A DNA stretch of 54,398 nt from Hyphomicrobium sp. (GCF_020852195.1 NZ_JADZBI010000127.1:1-54398), one strand, 5' to 3'. Shown: positions 45,904-54,398, counted from the stretch's first letter. The notes: generated from the sequence alone by a model not told the origin. Numbers and translations: made by a program.

Positions 45904-46554
45904 ATGGCGAACGCAGCGGCCGAGATGGACGCCATCTACCGCGTCCAGCGGCATATCTACGATGCGTCGCGAAAATACTATCTGCTCGGGCGCGACGGCC
46001 TGATCGACACGCTGGATGTGCCGACCGGCGGCAGCATTCTCGAGATCGGCTGCGGCACGGGGCGCAATCTCATCCTGGCGGCCCGCCGCTATCCGTCGGC
46101 GCGCCTGTTCGGGATCGACGTGTCGCACGCCATGCTGGAGACAGCGTCGGCGTCCGTCGCGCGGGCGGGGCTAGGCCACCGCATCATGCTCGCGCAGGCG
46201 GATGCGTCATGCCTCGACGCGCAAGCGTTGTTCGGGGTCGCTGGCTTCGACCGCGTGTTCGTATCCTACGCTCTGTCGATGATCCCGCCGTGGCGGGAGG
46301 CGCTCGTTTGTGCGTTCGAAGCGGTGCGACCCGGCGGCGCGCTGCACATCGTCGACTTCGGCGAGCAGAGCGGGCTGCCGTCGGCATTCCGCACGGGGCT
46401 CAGGGCCTGGCTGCGGAAGTTCTCCGTCGAGCCGCGCGCGGAGCTGGAGGAGGCGCTGCGGGCGCTTGCCGGCGAGACGGGTGCCGCGTTGACCTTCGAG
46501 CGGCCGTTTCGCGACTACGCCTGTCGCGTCGTGCTGCGGAAGCCCAGTAGCTAG
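45904..46554 (+). CDS. btaB: BtaB: diacylglycerylhomoserine N-methyltransferase
   Basis: This 216-residue class I methyltransferase adds three methyl groups to diacylglycerylhomoserine to give DGTS. The SAM motif is I-L-E-I-G-C-G-T-G-R-N-L. The S-Y-A-L-S-M-I-P-P-W segment is typical of BtaB. It follows btaA directly and ends overlapping the convergent DedA gene by 4 bases. Confidence 0.9.
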   Translation: MANAAAEMDAIYRVQRHIYDASRKYYLLGRDGLIDTLDVPTGGSILEIGCGTGRNLILAARRYPSARLFGIDVSHAMLETASASVARAGLGHRIMLAQADASCLDAQALFGVAGFDRVFVSYALSMIPPWREALVCAFEAVRPGGALHIVDFGEQSGLPSAFRTGLRAWLRKFSVEPRAELEEALRALAGETGAALTFERPFRDYACRVVLRKPSS

Positions 46555-47570
46555 GCGACGAGCTTGCCGACAACGAATGCGGGGAGGATGAGCGCCAAAG
46601 CCCAGAGCACGGCGGAAACGGCGCTCATGCCCATGAAGGGCAGCATCGGGCGTTCGAGGGAGCCGGTTTCCATCGGTACCAGACCGCGGTTGAAGCCCTG
46701 GAACTTGCTCAGGATGAGGCTCACGGGACCGTGGCTTTCGACAAAGGCGCGCGCGTCGGCGTGCTGCTTCTTGGTGGCGCAGAAGGGCCAGGCAAGGGCG
46801 CGGTTTTCCTTGTGCATGATGCCTTTGTAATAGGCGTAGAAGTCGCCGACGAACGCGCCGGCCGCGATCGCAAAGAGGATGAGTGCGATGTTGCCGTTGC
46901 CGAGCACCATCAGGGAGCCGAGCCCCAGGACGAGGACCAGCGTCGGCACGAACAGGATCGGGCGCGGGATGCTGTTGGCCAGGGCAAGGAAGAACAGGAC
47001 CGTCGCGACCGCGTATTGATGCGTGGCCAGGAAGGCGATGACCTCGTCCTTGAAGGTCACGAGGTAGAAGGAGGGTCCGATGACGCCGATCGCCCAAATG
47101 AAGGCTGAGAGGATGTTGGCGATCTGAAACGGGATCTCCCGCATGTTGAACATGCCGGCGACGACCGGGATCACCGCGCGGACCGGCCCGAAGAAATGCC
47201 CCAGGAAAACGCCGAACGCGCCGTAGGTTTCGAAGAATTCCTGTGCCTGGGCGATGAGGTGTGGGCGCGTCGTGAACGGCCAGATCTTGTGCACGCTGTC
47301 CTTGAAATAGCGGCCGAGCCAGAACGAGACGGCATAGCCCAGGCTGCCGCCGAAGCCGGCCCATAGGATCGCGGGTAGCAGCACGCTTGCCTCGATGCCG
47401 CTGGCTGCCAGGAGGGCGGCGATGCCGACGAGGATGGCGGTGCCCGGCACGAGCAAGGAGAGGAAGCAGAAGCTTTCACCAAAAGCCACGAGGAAGGCGA
47501 CGGGGCCGGCCCAGCTCTCGTGCTCGCGGACAAAGGCCACGACCGTCTCGACAACTGCCTCAAGTGCCAT
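46551..47570 (-). CDS. DedA family protein with two DedA-like halves
   Basis: This 339-residue membrane protein is about 1.6 times the usual DedA length. The N-terminal half shows the canonical E-x-F-C-F-L-S-L-L-V-P-G and G-H-F-F-G-P-V-R-A-V-I-P-V-V-A-G motifs. The C-terminal part repeats a diverged version, with G-A-F-V-G-D-F-Y-A-Y-Y-K-G and L-S-K-F-Q-G-F-N-R-G-L-V-P. DedA/VTT proteins flip lipids such as undecaprenyl phosphate. Its position convergent with btaAB hints at membrane-lipid biology but may be chance. Confidence 0.88.
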   Translation of the reverse strand: MALEAVVETVVAFVREHESWAGPVAFLVAFGESFCFLSLLVPGTAILVGIAALLAASGIEASVLLPAILWAGFGGSLGYAVSFWLGRYFKDSVHKIWPFTTRPHLIAQAQEFFETYGAFGVFLGHFFGPVRAVIPVVAGMFNMREIPFQIANILSAFIWAIGVIGPSFYLVTFKDEVIAFLATHQYAVATVLFFLALANSIPRPILFVPTLVLVLGLGSLMVLGNGNIALILFAIAAGAFVGDFYAYYKGIMHKENRALAWPFCATKKQHADARAFVESHGPVSLILSKFQGFNRGLVPMETGSLERPMLPFMGMSAVSAVLWALALILPAFVVGKLVA

Positions 47571-47675
47571 CAGGGAACATCCTTCATGTCAGGAGGGCCG
47601 GGCATTCAGGCGCTTCCGGCACGGAGGAGGTGGATGCAGGCGCCCGGACGGGGCCGCGGTCCAGTTTGGCGAGGC

Positions 47676-48137
47676 TCAGCCCGTCTTGCAACGCCGATTG
47701 ATCTCATTCTGCAATTCGCGGCCGACCTCGCCGGCCAGCATGGTGCTGCGGGAGACCTGGGCCGGCGTCAGGCGCGAGCCCATGCTTGCGAGGCTCGTCC
47801 GGGCGGTGTCCGCCTCGAGCTTTCCGCGCCTGAGCTCCGCGCAGGTCAGCTCCTTCTTCTTGGTCTTGTATGCGAACAGCCGCACGCCCGACGCATAGGC
47901 TTCGGGCGTCGGCGACTCGTTGATCCAGCTCTTGGACTTGTCGTCCACCATGTGGCGCAGGGTAGCCTGACGGCGGTTTATGCATTCCGGGGAGTCGTCG
48001 ACGCAGCCCAGCCCGGCGCGTGCTCCGATCTCCGGGCCGGTCCCTATGGCGCAGGCGCCGAGGCATCCGCTCAGGCCCAACAAGCCGGCAACCAGGGCCA
48101 AGTTCGCCGCACTTGCCGCGGCGTGGCGGACGTTCAT
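47676..48137 (-). CDS. Hypothetical lipoprotein
   Basis: This protein of about 153 residues has an N-terminal hydrophobic signal with a lipobox L-S-G-C near residue 27, so it is probably lipidated and sorted by the Lol system. The mature part has several Cys residues and a conserved-looking A-Y-A-S-G-V-R-L-F-A-Y-K-T-K-K-K-E-L segment. I do not recognise a function. ATG 48137 places the signal correctly; longer frames upstream do not. It diverges from the quinone oxidoreductase gene. Confidence 0.75.
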   Translation of the reverse strand: MNVRHAAASAANLALVAGLLGLSGCLGACAIGTGPEIGARAGLGCVDDSPECINRRQATLRHMVDDKSKSWINESPTPEAYASGVRLFAYKTKKKELTCAELRRGKLEADTARTSLASMGSRLTPAQVSRSTMLAGEVGRELQNEINRRCKTG

Positions 48138-48285
48138 CTCGGAGCCTCTTGTTATCACCGGTAGGAGCCAATAGAAGGCGGCCGTGGCAGGGTCAAGGCG
48201 CTCGCGTGGACTCCGTGTGCTCCAAAACGGGCGCGGCCACGTATCGAGCAAACGATATCCAATTTCTTTCATGGAGTTGCTCGCT

Positions 48286-49251
48286 ATGGTGCATGGGATC
48301 CGTGTGCATGCCGTCGGCGGCCCCGACTGTCTCAAGTGGGAAGAAATCGAGGTCGGCGCGCCGGGTCCGGGGGAGGTGCGAATCAGACAGCGCGCCGCTG
48401 GGCTCAACTACATCGACGTCTACCACCGTACCGGCCTCTATCCGGTGGCGCTGCCCGCCGTGATCGGCATGGAAGGCGCGGGCGACGTGGTGGCGCTCGG
48501 GGAGGGTGTGACCTCGCTCGCGGTCGGCGACCGCGTGGCCTACGGGAGCGTGCTCGGCGGCTATGCGGAGGAGCGGCTCATCCCCGCGGACCGGCTGGTG
48601 AAGCTGCCGGGAGGCATCACCTACGAGACGGCGGCGGCGATGATGCTGCAGGGCATGACCGTGCGCTATCTGTTGCGCGAAACCTACAAGGTCGGACCGG
48701 AGACCGTGCTGCTGTTCCATGCGGCGGCCGGCGGTGTTGGGCTCATCGCGTGTCAGTGGGCGCGGGCGCTCGGCGCGACGCTGATCGGCACGGTCAGCAC
48801 CGACGAGAAGGCTGAGCTGGCGCGGGCGAACGGTGCCACGCACGTCATCGTCACCTCGCGCGAGGATTTCGTCGCGCGGGTAGCGGAGATCACGGGAGGC
48901 AAGGGCTGCGACGTGGTCTACGACAGCATCGGCAACGACACCTATCTCGGCTCGCTCGACTGCCTCAGGCCACGCGGCATGTGGGTCAGCTTCGGCAATG
49001 CCTCGGGGCCCGTGCCGCCGGTCGATCTCAAGCTGCTCAAGGGCTCGCTGTTCGCGACGCGGCCCACGCTCATGGCCTACGTAGCGACGCATGCGGAGCT
49101 TGCAGAGAACGCCGCCGACCTTTTTCAAATGGTCGAGAGCGGGGCGATCAAGATCGTGGTCAATCAGACTTTCCCGCTCAAGGATGCCGCCCTCGCGCAC
49201 GAGGCGCTCGAGGCACGGCGAACGACGGGATCGACCGTTCTCACCATCTGA
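48286..49251 (+). CDS. NADPH:quinone oxidoreductase (zeta-crystallin type)
   Basis: This MDR-family protein of about 321 residues has no catalytic zinc site. It shows G-L-N-Y-I-D-V-Y-H-R-T-G-L-Y, the quinone-reductase signature. The Rossmann motif is A-A-A-G-G-V-G, and Y-D-S-I-G follows. It reduces quinones with NADPH. ATG 48286 is preferred (GGAG 9 bases upstream). A second ATG at 48271 is possible. Confidence 0.9.
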   Translation: MVHGIRVHAVGGPDCLKWEEIEVGAPGPGEVRIRQRAAGLNYIDVYHRTGLYPVALPAVIGMEGAGDVVALGEGVTSLAVGDRVAYGSVLGGYAEERLIPADRLVKLPGGITYETAAAMMLQGMTVRYLLRETYKVGPETVLLFHAAAGGVGLIACQWARALGATLIGTVSTDEKAELARANGATHVIVTSREDFVARVAEITGGKGCDVVYDSIGNDTYLGSLDCLRPRGMWVSFGNASGPVPPVDLKLLKGSLFATRPTLMAYVATHAELAENAADLFQMVESGAIKIVVNQTFPLKDAALAHEALEARRTTGSTVLTI

Positions 49252-49278
49252 GCGCTTTCCCCAGAGACAGGACACTCC

Positions 49279-49914
49279 ATGGCGCAGAAAAAGCCGATCG
49301 ACCTCTATTTCTGGCCCACGCCCAACGGCCACAAGATCCGCATCATGCTCGAGGAATGCGGGCTCCCCTATCGCATCAAGCCCGTCGACATCAACAAGGG
49401 CGACCAGTTCAAGCCGAGGTTCCTCAAGATCTCGCCCAACAACAGGATGCCGGCCATCGTCGATCCGGACGGGCCAGGCGGGGAGCCGATCTCGATCTTC
49501 GAGAGTGGCGCCATCTTGCAGTACCTGGGACGGAAGACCGGCAAGTTCTATCCGAAATCGGAGCGGGCGCGCGTGGCGGTGGAGGAGTGGCTCTTCTGGC
49601 AGGTCGGTGGGCTTGGGCCGATGGCGGGCCAGGCGCACCATTTCCGGCTCTTTGCCCCGGAGAAGGTCCCCTACGGCATCGAGCGCTACACGAAGGAGAC
49701 GACGCGGCTCTACGGGGTGCTCGACAAGCGGCTCAAGGGCCGCAGCTTCATCGCCGACGACTACTCGATTGCCGACATGGCCGCCTATCCCTGGGTCCTG
49801 TCCTGGGAGCGGCAGGGGCAGGTCCTCGACGATTCTCCGCGCATCAAGGCGTGGCTCAAGCGGATCTCAGAGCGCGAGCCCGTGCAGAGGGGGATGTCGA
49901 AGGTGCTGAAATAG
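49279..49914 (+). CDS. Glutathione S-transferase, Nu-type (YfcG-like)
   Basis: This 211-residue thioredoxin-fold GST begins with L-Y-F-W-P-T-P-N-G-H-K-I-R-I-M-L-E-E, the YfcG/YghU pattern with Thr/Asn rather than Tyr at the active site. I-F-E-S-G-A-I-L-Q-Y-L-G is the GSH-binding E-S motif. Such enzymes have disulfide-bond oxidoreductase activity. It follows the quinone reductase by 27 bases, an apparent redox-detoxification pair. Confidence 0.93.
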   Translation: MAQKKPIDLYFWPTPNGHKIRIMLEECGLPYRIKPVDINKGDQFKPRFLKISPNNRMPAIVDPDGPGGEPISIFESGAILQYLGRKTGKFYPKSERARVAVEEWLFWQVGGLGPMAGQAHHFRLFAPEKVPYGIERYTKETTRLYGVLDKRLKGRSFIADDYSIADMAAYPWVLSWERQGQVLDDSPRIKAWLKRISEREPVQRGMSKVLK

Positions 49915-50187
49915 CGCCCTCGGCGCGTGTTCCGCCAATCTGCGAGCATGGTTAGCGGGAGCTTTCCATAATCGTTAAGGTTGGATTTCTCAGTGCCCGG
50001 AAGTCATGCGTTTGGGTCGAAACGAGTCGCGTGACAACGGCATTTTCGCGAAGCACCTGTTCCCTAGTTTACCGCTTCTCATGGGAGAGCGGCCTATCGT
50101 TCGTGTCCAGAGCCCAGTATTTCCGGCCTTGGTGGCGGGAGCACGGGCCTAGGGTTCCGATGGACGAAAGGCCAGAGGTGAACAGGG

Positions 50188-50457
50188 ATGGCACGATTTG
50201 ATTTTTCGGCCGACGACGTTGTGGACGTCGCGGCCCAGGGAGGCGGAGCGGACGCGCTTTTCCAGCTCGGCCTCATGTATTGCGCGGGTCGCGATGTCGA
50301 GATCGACCTCGTCGAAGCTCACAAGTGGTTCAATCTCGCGGCGCTGCGCGGCAACGAGGAGGCGAAGACCTACCGGCTCGAGCTTTCGCGCGAGATGACG
50401 AAAAAAGAAATCGCGGCCGCCCAGAAGAGCGCCCGCGAATGGTTGCGTTGCCACTAG
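50188..50457 (+). CDS. Small Sel1-type repeat protein
   Basis: This 89-residue protein has one complete Sel1-like repeat (A-L-F-Q-L-G-L-M-Y-x-x-G-R-D-V-x-x-D-x-V-E-A-H-K-W-F-N-L-A-A) and a partial second helix. Such short Sel1 proteins are usual in Hyphomicrobiales; the partner is unknown. It converges on rpoH, ending 22 bases before the rpoH stop. Confidence 0.8.
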   Translation: MARFDFSADDVVDVAAQGGGADALFQLGLMYCAGRDVEIDLVEAHKWFNLAALRGNEEAKTYRLELSREMTKKEIAAAQKSAREWLRCH

Positions 50458-50478
50458 GGCCGTACGTGGATCGGCCCT

Positions 50479-51366
50479 CTACGCGACGTCGCCAGTCTCG
50501 AGCCGCGCCGCGTTCTGCACGGCCTTCTGTACCTTCTCGAAGGCCCGCACCTCGATCTGGCGGATACGCTCGCGCGATACGCCGAACTCCGCGGACAGCT
50601 CCTCGAGCGTGATGGGATCGTCCGCCAGGCGACGGGCCTCGAAGATGCGGCGCTCGCGCTCGTTCAGCGTTGAAAGCGCGTCCGACAGATAGGACTTGCG
50701 TCGGCCCAACTCCTGGGTCTCGACAAGCCGCTCCTCCTGGTCCGGCGCGTCGTCCACCAGCCAGTCCTGCCATTCGCCAGATTCGGAATCGGCGCGCACC
50801 GGCGCGTTCAGCGACGCATCGCCGCCGAGGCGGCGGTTCATCGAGATGACGTCCTCCTCCGACACGCCGAACTTCTTGGCGATCGACTTCACGTGCTCGG
50901 GCTTGAGGTCGCCCTCCTCGAGCGCCTGAAGCTGGCTCTTGGCGCGGCGCAGGTTGAAGAACAGCTTCTTCTGCGCGGCCGTAGTGCCCATCTTCACAAG
51001 GCTCCACGAACGCAGGATGTATTCCTGGATCGAGGCGCGAATCCACCACATGGCGTACGTTGCGAGACGGAAGCCGCGGTCAGGCTCGAAGCGCTTGACC
51101 GCCTGCATCAGGCCGACGTTGCCCTCGGAGATCACCTCGCCGATGGGAAGGCCGTAGCCGCGATAGCCCATGGCGATGCGCGCCACGAGACGTAGATGCG
51201 ACGTGATCAGCTCCTGGGCGGCATCGGGATCGCCGTGCTCGCGCCAGCGCTTGGCGAGCATGTATTCCTGATGCGGCTCGAGCATCGGAAAGCGGCGGAT
51301 CTCCTCGAGATACCGCGAGAGTCCGCCGGAGCCGCCGGCACTGGTCGGAAGAGATTTCGCTGCCAT
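50479..51366 (-). CDS. rpoH: Heat-shock sigma factor RpoH (sigma-32)
   Basis: This sigma factor of about 295 residues directs heat-shock transcription. Regions 1.2, 2 (R-F-E-P-D-R-G-F-R-L-A-T-Y-A-M-W-W-I-R) and 4 (V-S-R-E-R-I-R-Q-I-E) are complete, and the RpoH box Q-K-K-L-F-F-N-L-R is present. Starts at ATG 51366 or at an in-frame TTG 51375 differ by three residues. The 320-nt upstream gap should hold its promoter. Confidence 0.95.
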   Translation of the reverse strand: MAAKSLPTSAGGSGGLSRYLEEIRRFPMLEPHQEYMLAKRWREHGDPDAAQELITSHLRLVARIAMGYRGYGLPIGEVISEGNVGLMQAVKRFEPDRGFRLATYAMWWIRASIQEYILRSWSLVKMGTTAAQKKLFFNLRRAKSQLQALEEGDLKPEHVKSIAKKFGVSEEDVISMNRRLGGDASLNAPVRADSESGEWQDWLVDDAPDQEERLVETQELGRRKSYLSDALSTLNERERRIFEARRLADDPITLEELSAEFGVSRERIRQIEVRAFEKVQKAVQNAARLETGDVA

Positions 51367-51687
51367 CTGTCTCAAACGCTCTGGCCGGCCTTGACCGGTC
51401 AGTTCACGCTCCCCATGTCTCCCTCCAACGATGAACTCGCCTTCGGGTCAGCTCCGCTGCCGTCGGATGACGGCAACGTTGCATTCGATTCGTCAGGGCG
51501 CTTTGCCGCATCCGGGAAGAGCGTTTCCGCTCGCCCGGCCGATTTCAGCTTGCCTGGATCTTTTACGTCGGGTGCCGACGCTTGGATCTCTTACGTCTCC
51601 GTCGTAGTCCAACGCTTGGCACGCCGGACAGTTTCGACGTCTGCACTGTTAACGTAATCCTACAACCGAATCCGTCGGCGCGGCTAA
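51367..51687. other. Intergenic region between rpoH and rluD
   Basis: The 321-nt gap holds the rpoH leader and promoters (minus strand), with no credible reading frame. A CGTCGG/CCGACG stem lies near 51565-51580. I cannot pick a promoter with confidence. Confidence 0.5.
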
Positions 51688-52800
51688 TTACCGTTTGGAA
51701 ACGTTGGATTTTGCCTTGCGCTTGGGCACGCGTGCAGGTGCGATCGGAGCGGGCTTCAGTGCCCGATAGAGCGCTTCGATCTCCGGAGGTCGCGGACTTG
51801 TGAAGTGCAGCGGGCGACGCGTGACCGGGTGCTCGAACCCCAGCTCCATGGCGTGAAGCGCTTGCCGGCCGAGGTTCTCCAGCGCCTCGGCAGCTTTTTC
51901 CGGCAGGTGCCGGGCACTGGATTTGAAGCCTGCTCCATAGACGGAATCGCCCATGACCGGATGGCCGATGTGGGCGAGGTGGACGCGGATCTGATGCGTG
52001 CGCCCGGTTTCGAGTGCGAGGCGCAGGCGGGACGCGATCGGCTTTCCGTCGGGTCCCGTGAAGGTCTCCATAACCTCGAAATGGGTAACGGCGTGGCGCC
52101 CTTGCTCGCCGCGCATGACCGCCATGCGCGTGCGGTTGGTCGGGCTACGGCCGAGATTGGCCTCGACGGTGCCGCTGGGGCGTGAGGGGACGCCCCACAC
52201 GAACGCTTCATAGGTTCTCACCAGCCGGCCGTCGCAGCCGTGGGCGGCGAACTGCTCGGCCAGGCCCCGGTGCGCGATGTCCGACTTGGCGACAACCAGG
52301 AGGCCCGACGTGTCCTTGTCGAGGCGATGGACGATGCCGGGACGCTTCACGCCGCCGATGCCCGACAGCTCGTCGCCGCAGTGGGCGATCAGGGCGTTGA
52401 CCAGCGTGCCTTGGGTATGGCCGGCGGCCGGGTGCACAACGAGGCCTGCGGGCTTGTCGAGCACGAGAAGGTGTTTGTCCTCGAATACGATGGTGAGCGG
52501 CAGGGCCTCGCCCGTGGGACCTGCGGGCTCCGGCGGCGGGATGGCGATGCGGATCACCTGTCCCGGCGCCACCTTGCTCGCGGGATCGGACAAGACGCCC
52601 GCCGAGCTCTCCACGTGCCCCTGGCGGATAAGAGCCTGGATGCGGGCGCGGCTCAGGGCCTCAAGGCGACCGGCGAGGAAGCGGTCGAGGCGCAGTCCGG
52701 CGTCGGCCTCGCCTGCGGTGACCTCAAGCGGCCCGGCCGGGATCTCGCCTGCCGGATCCTCGGCGTCGTCGTCCCATTCGCTGTCACATCCGGTGGGCAT
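51688..52800 (-). CDS. rluD: 23S rRNA pseudouridine synthase RluD-type
   Basis: This 370-residue enzyme isomerises uridines in helix 69 of 23S rRNA. An S4 domain (L-D-R-F-L-A) precedes the catalytic domain with H-R-L-D-K-D-T-S-G, catalytic Asp161. A basic tail ends the protein. It diverges from the DUF6476-like gene. Confidence 0.94.
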   Translation of the reverse strand: MPTGCDSEWDDDAEDPAGEIPAGPLEVTAGEADAGLRLDRFLAGRLEALSRARIQALIRQGHVESSAGVLSDPASKVAPGQVIRIAIPPPEPAGPTGEALPLTIVFEDKHLLVLDKPAGLVVHPAAGHTQGTLVNALIAHCGDELSGIGGVKRPGIVHRLDKDTSGLLVVAKSDIAHRGLAEQFAAHGCDGRLVRTYEAFVWGVPSRPSGTVEANLGRSPTNRTRMAVMRGEQGRHAVTHFEVMETFTGPDGKPIASRLRLALETGRTHQIRVHLAHIGHPVMGDSVYGAGFKSSARHLPEKAAEALENLGRQALHAMELGFEHPVTRRPLHFTSPRPPEIEALYRALKPAPIAPARVPKRKAKSNVSKR

Positions 52801-52920
52801 CAGAGGACGACCGTCCGGGCAGGTAACGGCCCAGAGGCGAAATTCTGTCGTCTCGCCGGTAAACCTGTTAGAGCAGGGGCCTGATCCTGGGCGACACCAA
52901 GGACTTGCAAGGGCCTCGAC

Positions 52921-53328
52921 ATGGCGATCCTTCCGAACGACACGTCACCCCGCGACGCCGCCGACAGCCGCGCGGCGGGCGAGGCGTTCGCCCGGAACGT
53001 CAAGGAGCGCGTGCTGGTCTTCATCGTGGTCTTCCTCGGGCTCTTGATCCTGGCCGGGCTCGCGGCCGTGGTTCTCAGGATCATCTATCTCTCGTCGACC
53101 CCTGGTGCGCAACGGACGATGCCCGAGGCAGGGCAAAGCGCCGTCGCCGCGACCGCAGACCGCCTCGATCTGCCGGCAGGCGGCAGTGTGAAGTCGGTGT
53201 CGGTGAACGGGGACCGGCTCGCCGTTCACTACGAGGCGCCCGGCGGGGCCGGGATCGTGATTCTGGACGTTGCGAGCGGGGCGGTGCTGCGGCGCGTGGA
53301 CGTCGTGCCCGGCGGGGTTCCGCGCTGA
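52921..53328 (+). CDS. Single-TM protein, DUF6476-like
   Basis: This 135-residue protein has a polar N-terminus, one hydrophobic helix at about residues 30-53 (V-F-I-V-V-F-L-G-L-L-I-L-A-G), and a periplasmic beta-rich domain (V-K-S-V-S-V-N-G-D-R-L and I-V-I-L-D-V-A-S-G-A-V-L). The pattern fits DUF6476, which is found beside rluD in many alphaproteobacteria. No function is known. Confidence 0.75.
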   Translation: MAILPNDTSPRDAADSRAAGEAFARNVKERVLVFIVVFLGLLILAGLAAVVLRIIYLSSTPGAQRTMPEAGQSAVAATADRLDLPAGGSVKSVSVNGDRLAVHYEAPGGAGIVILDVASGAVLRRVDVVPGGVPR

Positions 53329-53420
53329 AGCCATCTGACGCGTCTTGCCTGTGCCAGCGGTGAAGTTCCTGCTTGATCGGCGCCGCCGCCTCTCCTATAG
53401 GTGGCGTCCTTCTGAGAGCA

Positions 53421-53496
53421 GCCCCGTTCGTCTAGTGGCCTAGGACACCAGCCTCTCACGTTGGTAACAGGGGTTCGAGTCCCCTACGGGGCGCCA
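53421..53496 (+). tRNA. tRNA-Glu (anticodon CTC)
   Basis: The full cloverleaf is visible: acceptor GCCCCGT/ACGGGGC, D-arm GTCTAGTGGCCTAGGAC, anticodon stem CCAGC/GTTGG with loop CTCTCAC (anticodon CTC), T-arm AGGGG-TTCGAGT-CCCCT, discriminator G and encoded CCA (53494-53496). It decodes GAG. Confidence 0.96.
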
Positions 53497-53510
53497 CGTT
53501 TTTTTAAAGT
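53497..53510 (+). terminator. T-run after tRNA-Glu
   Basis: A run of seven T residues begins 3 bases after the CCA end. The last stem of the tRNA may act as the terminator hairpin. Confidence 0.45.
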
Positions 53511-53956
53511 ATTTCAAGCGCTTATACATCGCAACCCGTGGGGGACCGCGACAGCAACAATACTTCCGCGCGATGAACGATGCCGGATTTGAATGCCACG
53601 CTGTGAGATGGATCTTGTGATTCGGCTCGACGTGAAAAGCGCCCATCGCTGATCGGTCTGTCGTCGACACCGAGTTTGCGGACATCGCTGACGCTGTTCT
53701 TGCTGACGTCTTGCCGAATTTTGATGAGGTCCCCTCTTATTGCCGAAGCGGCCGTGCCTCGTATCCACACCTCAGGACTCGGGTGTGAACTCCAAGAGTT
53801 CATTTGGGGGGCAGCGCTGTCGATCCTTTCTCCGCCGCATAAGCCTACCTGATGAGGTAAGGGCTTGCGTGCTCGAAATGGCACGGTGGCTCCCGGCGCC
53901 GGACGGGCGGCGATTGCGCGTCCAAATCCCGAAAGCAGCCGCCGCCGCCAGGCCCT
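53497..53956. other. Non-coding gap between tRNA-Glu and pntB
   Basis: The 460-nt stretch has no convincing gene; minus-strand frames of up to 120 codons have composition unlike proteins here. Two neighbouring hairpins occur at 53766-53801 (CACACC/GGTGTG and GAACTC-CAA-GAGTTC). It could be a relic of inserted DNA beside a tRNA, but no integrase or direct repeat is seen. Confidence 0.5.
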
Positions 53957-54398
53957 TCAATGCCCGAGCGCTTTGCCGATCTCCTCGGTCATCTTCTTGG
54001 CGTCGCCGAGCACCATGACGGTGTTGTCGCGATAGAAGACGGGATTGTCGATGCCGGCATAGCCCGAGGCGAGCGACCGCTTGTTGAAGAACACGGTCGC
54101 GGCCTTCCACACCTGCAGCACCGGCATGCCGTAGATGGGCGAGCTCTTGTCGTCCTCGGCCGCGGGGTTCACGACGTCGTTGGCGCCGATGACGTAGACG
54201 GCATCGGCCTGCGAGAACTCGGAGTTGATGTCCTCGAGCTCGAACACCTCGTCGTAGGGCACGTTGGCCTCGGCCAGCAGCACGTTCATGTGGCCCGGCA
54301 TGCGGCCGGCAACCGGGTGGCTGGCGTACTTCACCTCGACGCCTTCCTTCTTCAGGTTGTCGGCCATCTCGCGCAGCGCGTGCTGCGCCTGCGCCACC
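53957..54398 (-). CDS. pntB: NAD(P) transhydrogenase subunit beta, C-terminal part
   Basis: About 147 residues of the NADP-binding domain III are visible; the rest lies beyond the right edge. Motifs are [30 protein letters not shown] and [11 protein letters not shown]. The membrane enzyme couples proton flow to hydride transfer between NADH and NADP+. The pntB end is intact. Confidence 0.96.
   Translation of the reverse strand, partial: VAQAQHALREMADNLKKEGVEVKYASHPVAGRMPGHMNVLLAEANVPYDEVFELEDINSEFSQADAVYVIGANDVVNPAAEDDKSSPIYGMPVLQVWKAATVFFNKRSLASGYAGIDNPVFYRDNTVMVLGDAKKMTEEIGKALGH

Noticed and set aside
53440-53884. Minus-strand frames of 81-120 codons near tRNA-Glu
   Set aside because: One runs through the tRNA gene, and the others have no recognisable sequence or start signal.
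1-54398. Prophage, insertion sequence or defence island
   Set aside because: No transposase, integrase, capsid, nuclease-helicase or toxin-antitoxin gene was recognised. Gene order is that of the core chromosome.

Overview
The window is GC-rich chromosomal DNA from an alphaproteobacterium, most likely of the Hyphomicrobiales (Rhizobiales). The reasons are the gene order lnt – phrR-like regulator – metK – trmB – rimP – nusA – ylxR – infB – rbfA – truB – rpsO – pnp, an Irr-type iron box, a sirohydrochlorin-type chelatase paired with DUF4202, betaine-lipid genes btaAB, and the compact palindromic intergenic repeats usual in this order. I cannot name the genus. There is no sign of prophage, transposase or CRISPR. 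Nearly everything is core or widely shared chromosomal content.

Region 1 (1-10.3 kb): the end of a Pro/Ala-rich protein with three helix-hairpin-helix-like repeats, then ubiE (quinone methylation), a thiO-like oxidase translationally coupled to a gamma-glutamyltransferase, a gene-poor stretch holding a minus-strand terminator with no assigned gene, an L,D-transpeptidase, and a metal island. The island has znuA transcribed leftwards and a DUF1007 protein plus a His-rich NicO/RcnA-type permease transcribed rightwards.

Region 2 (10.3-24 kb): cell-envelope and translation genes: murJ, trpS, a Usp-domain protein, nfuA (with an Irr-type box over its -10), a nitroreductase, tsaB-rimI-fur, plsC, miaB, phoH-ybeY-ybeX-lnt. 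Many of these are ATGA-overlapped or closely spaced.

Region 3 (24-37.5 kb): phrR-like regulator, metK, trmB, then the nusA/infB translation operon (rimP to pnp), with leader hairpins before rimP, rbfA and pnp and a strong terminator after pnp.

Region 4 (37.5-50 kb): GrpB-like protein; CbiX-type chelatase with DUF4202; a DUF486 membrane protein; an ECF sigma factor with its RskA-type anti-sigma; a Tat-exported Fe/Mn superoxide dismutase; tlyA and a TrmA/RlmD-type methyltransferase; a 55-residue basic protein; btaA-btaB (DGTS betaine lipid) behind a plausible Pho box; a tandem DedA protein; a lipoprotein; a quinone oxidoreductase; and a Nu-type GST.

Region 5 (50-54.4 kb): a small Sel1-type protein, rpoH, rluD, a one-TM DUF6476-like protein, tRNA-Glu(CTC), an apparently non-coding 460-nt gap, and the C-terminal end of pntB.

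The signals most worth following are non-coding: a terminator-bearing RNA between nfuA and the nitroreductase with interleaved complementary arms, the orphan minus-strand terminator at about 5.45 kb, and a run of seven short perfect hairpins between infB and rbfA. I did not find a convincing wholly new multi-gene system.
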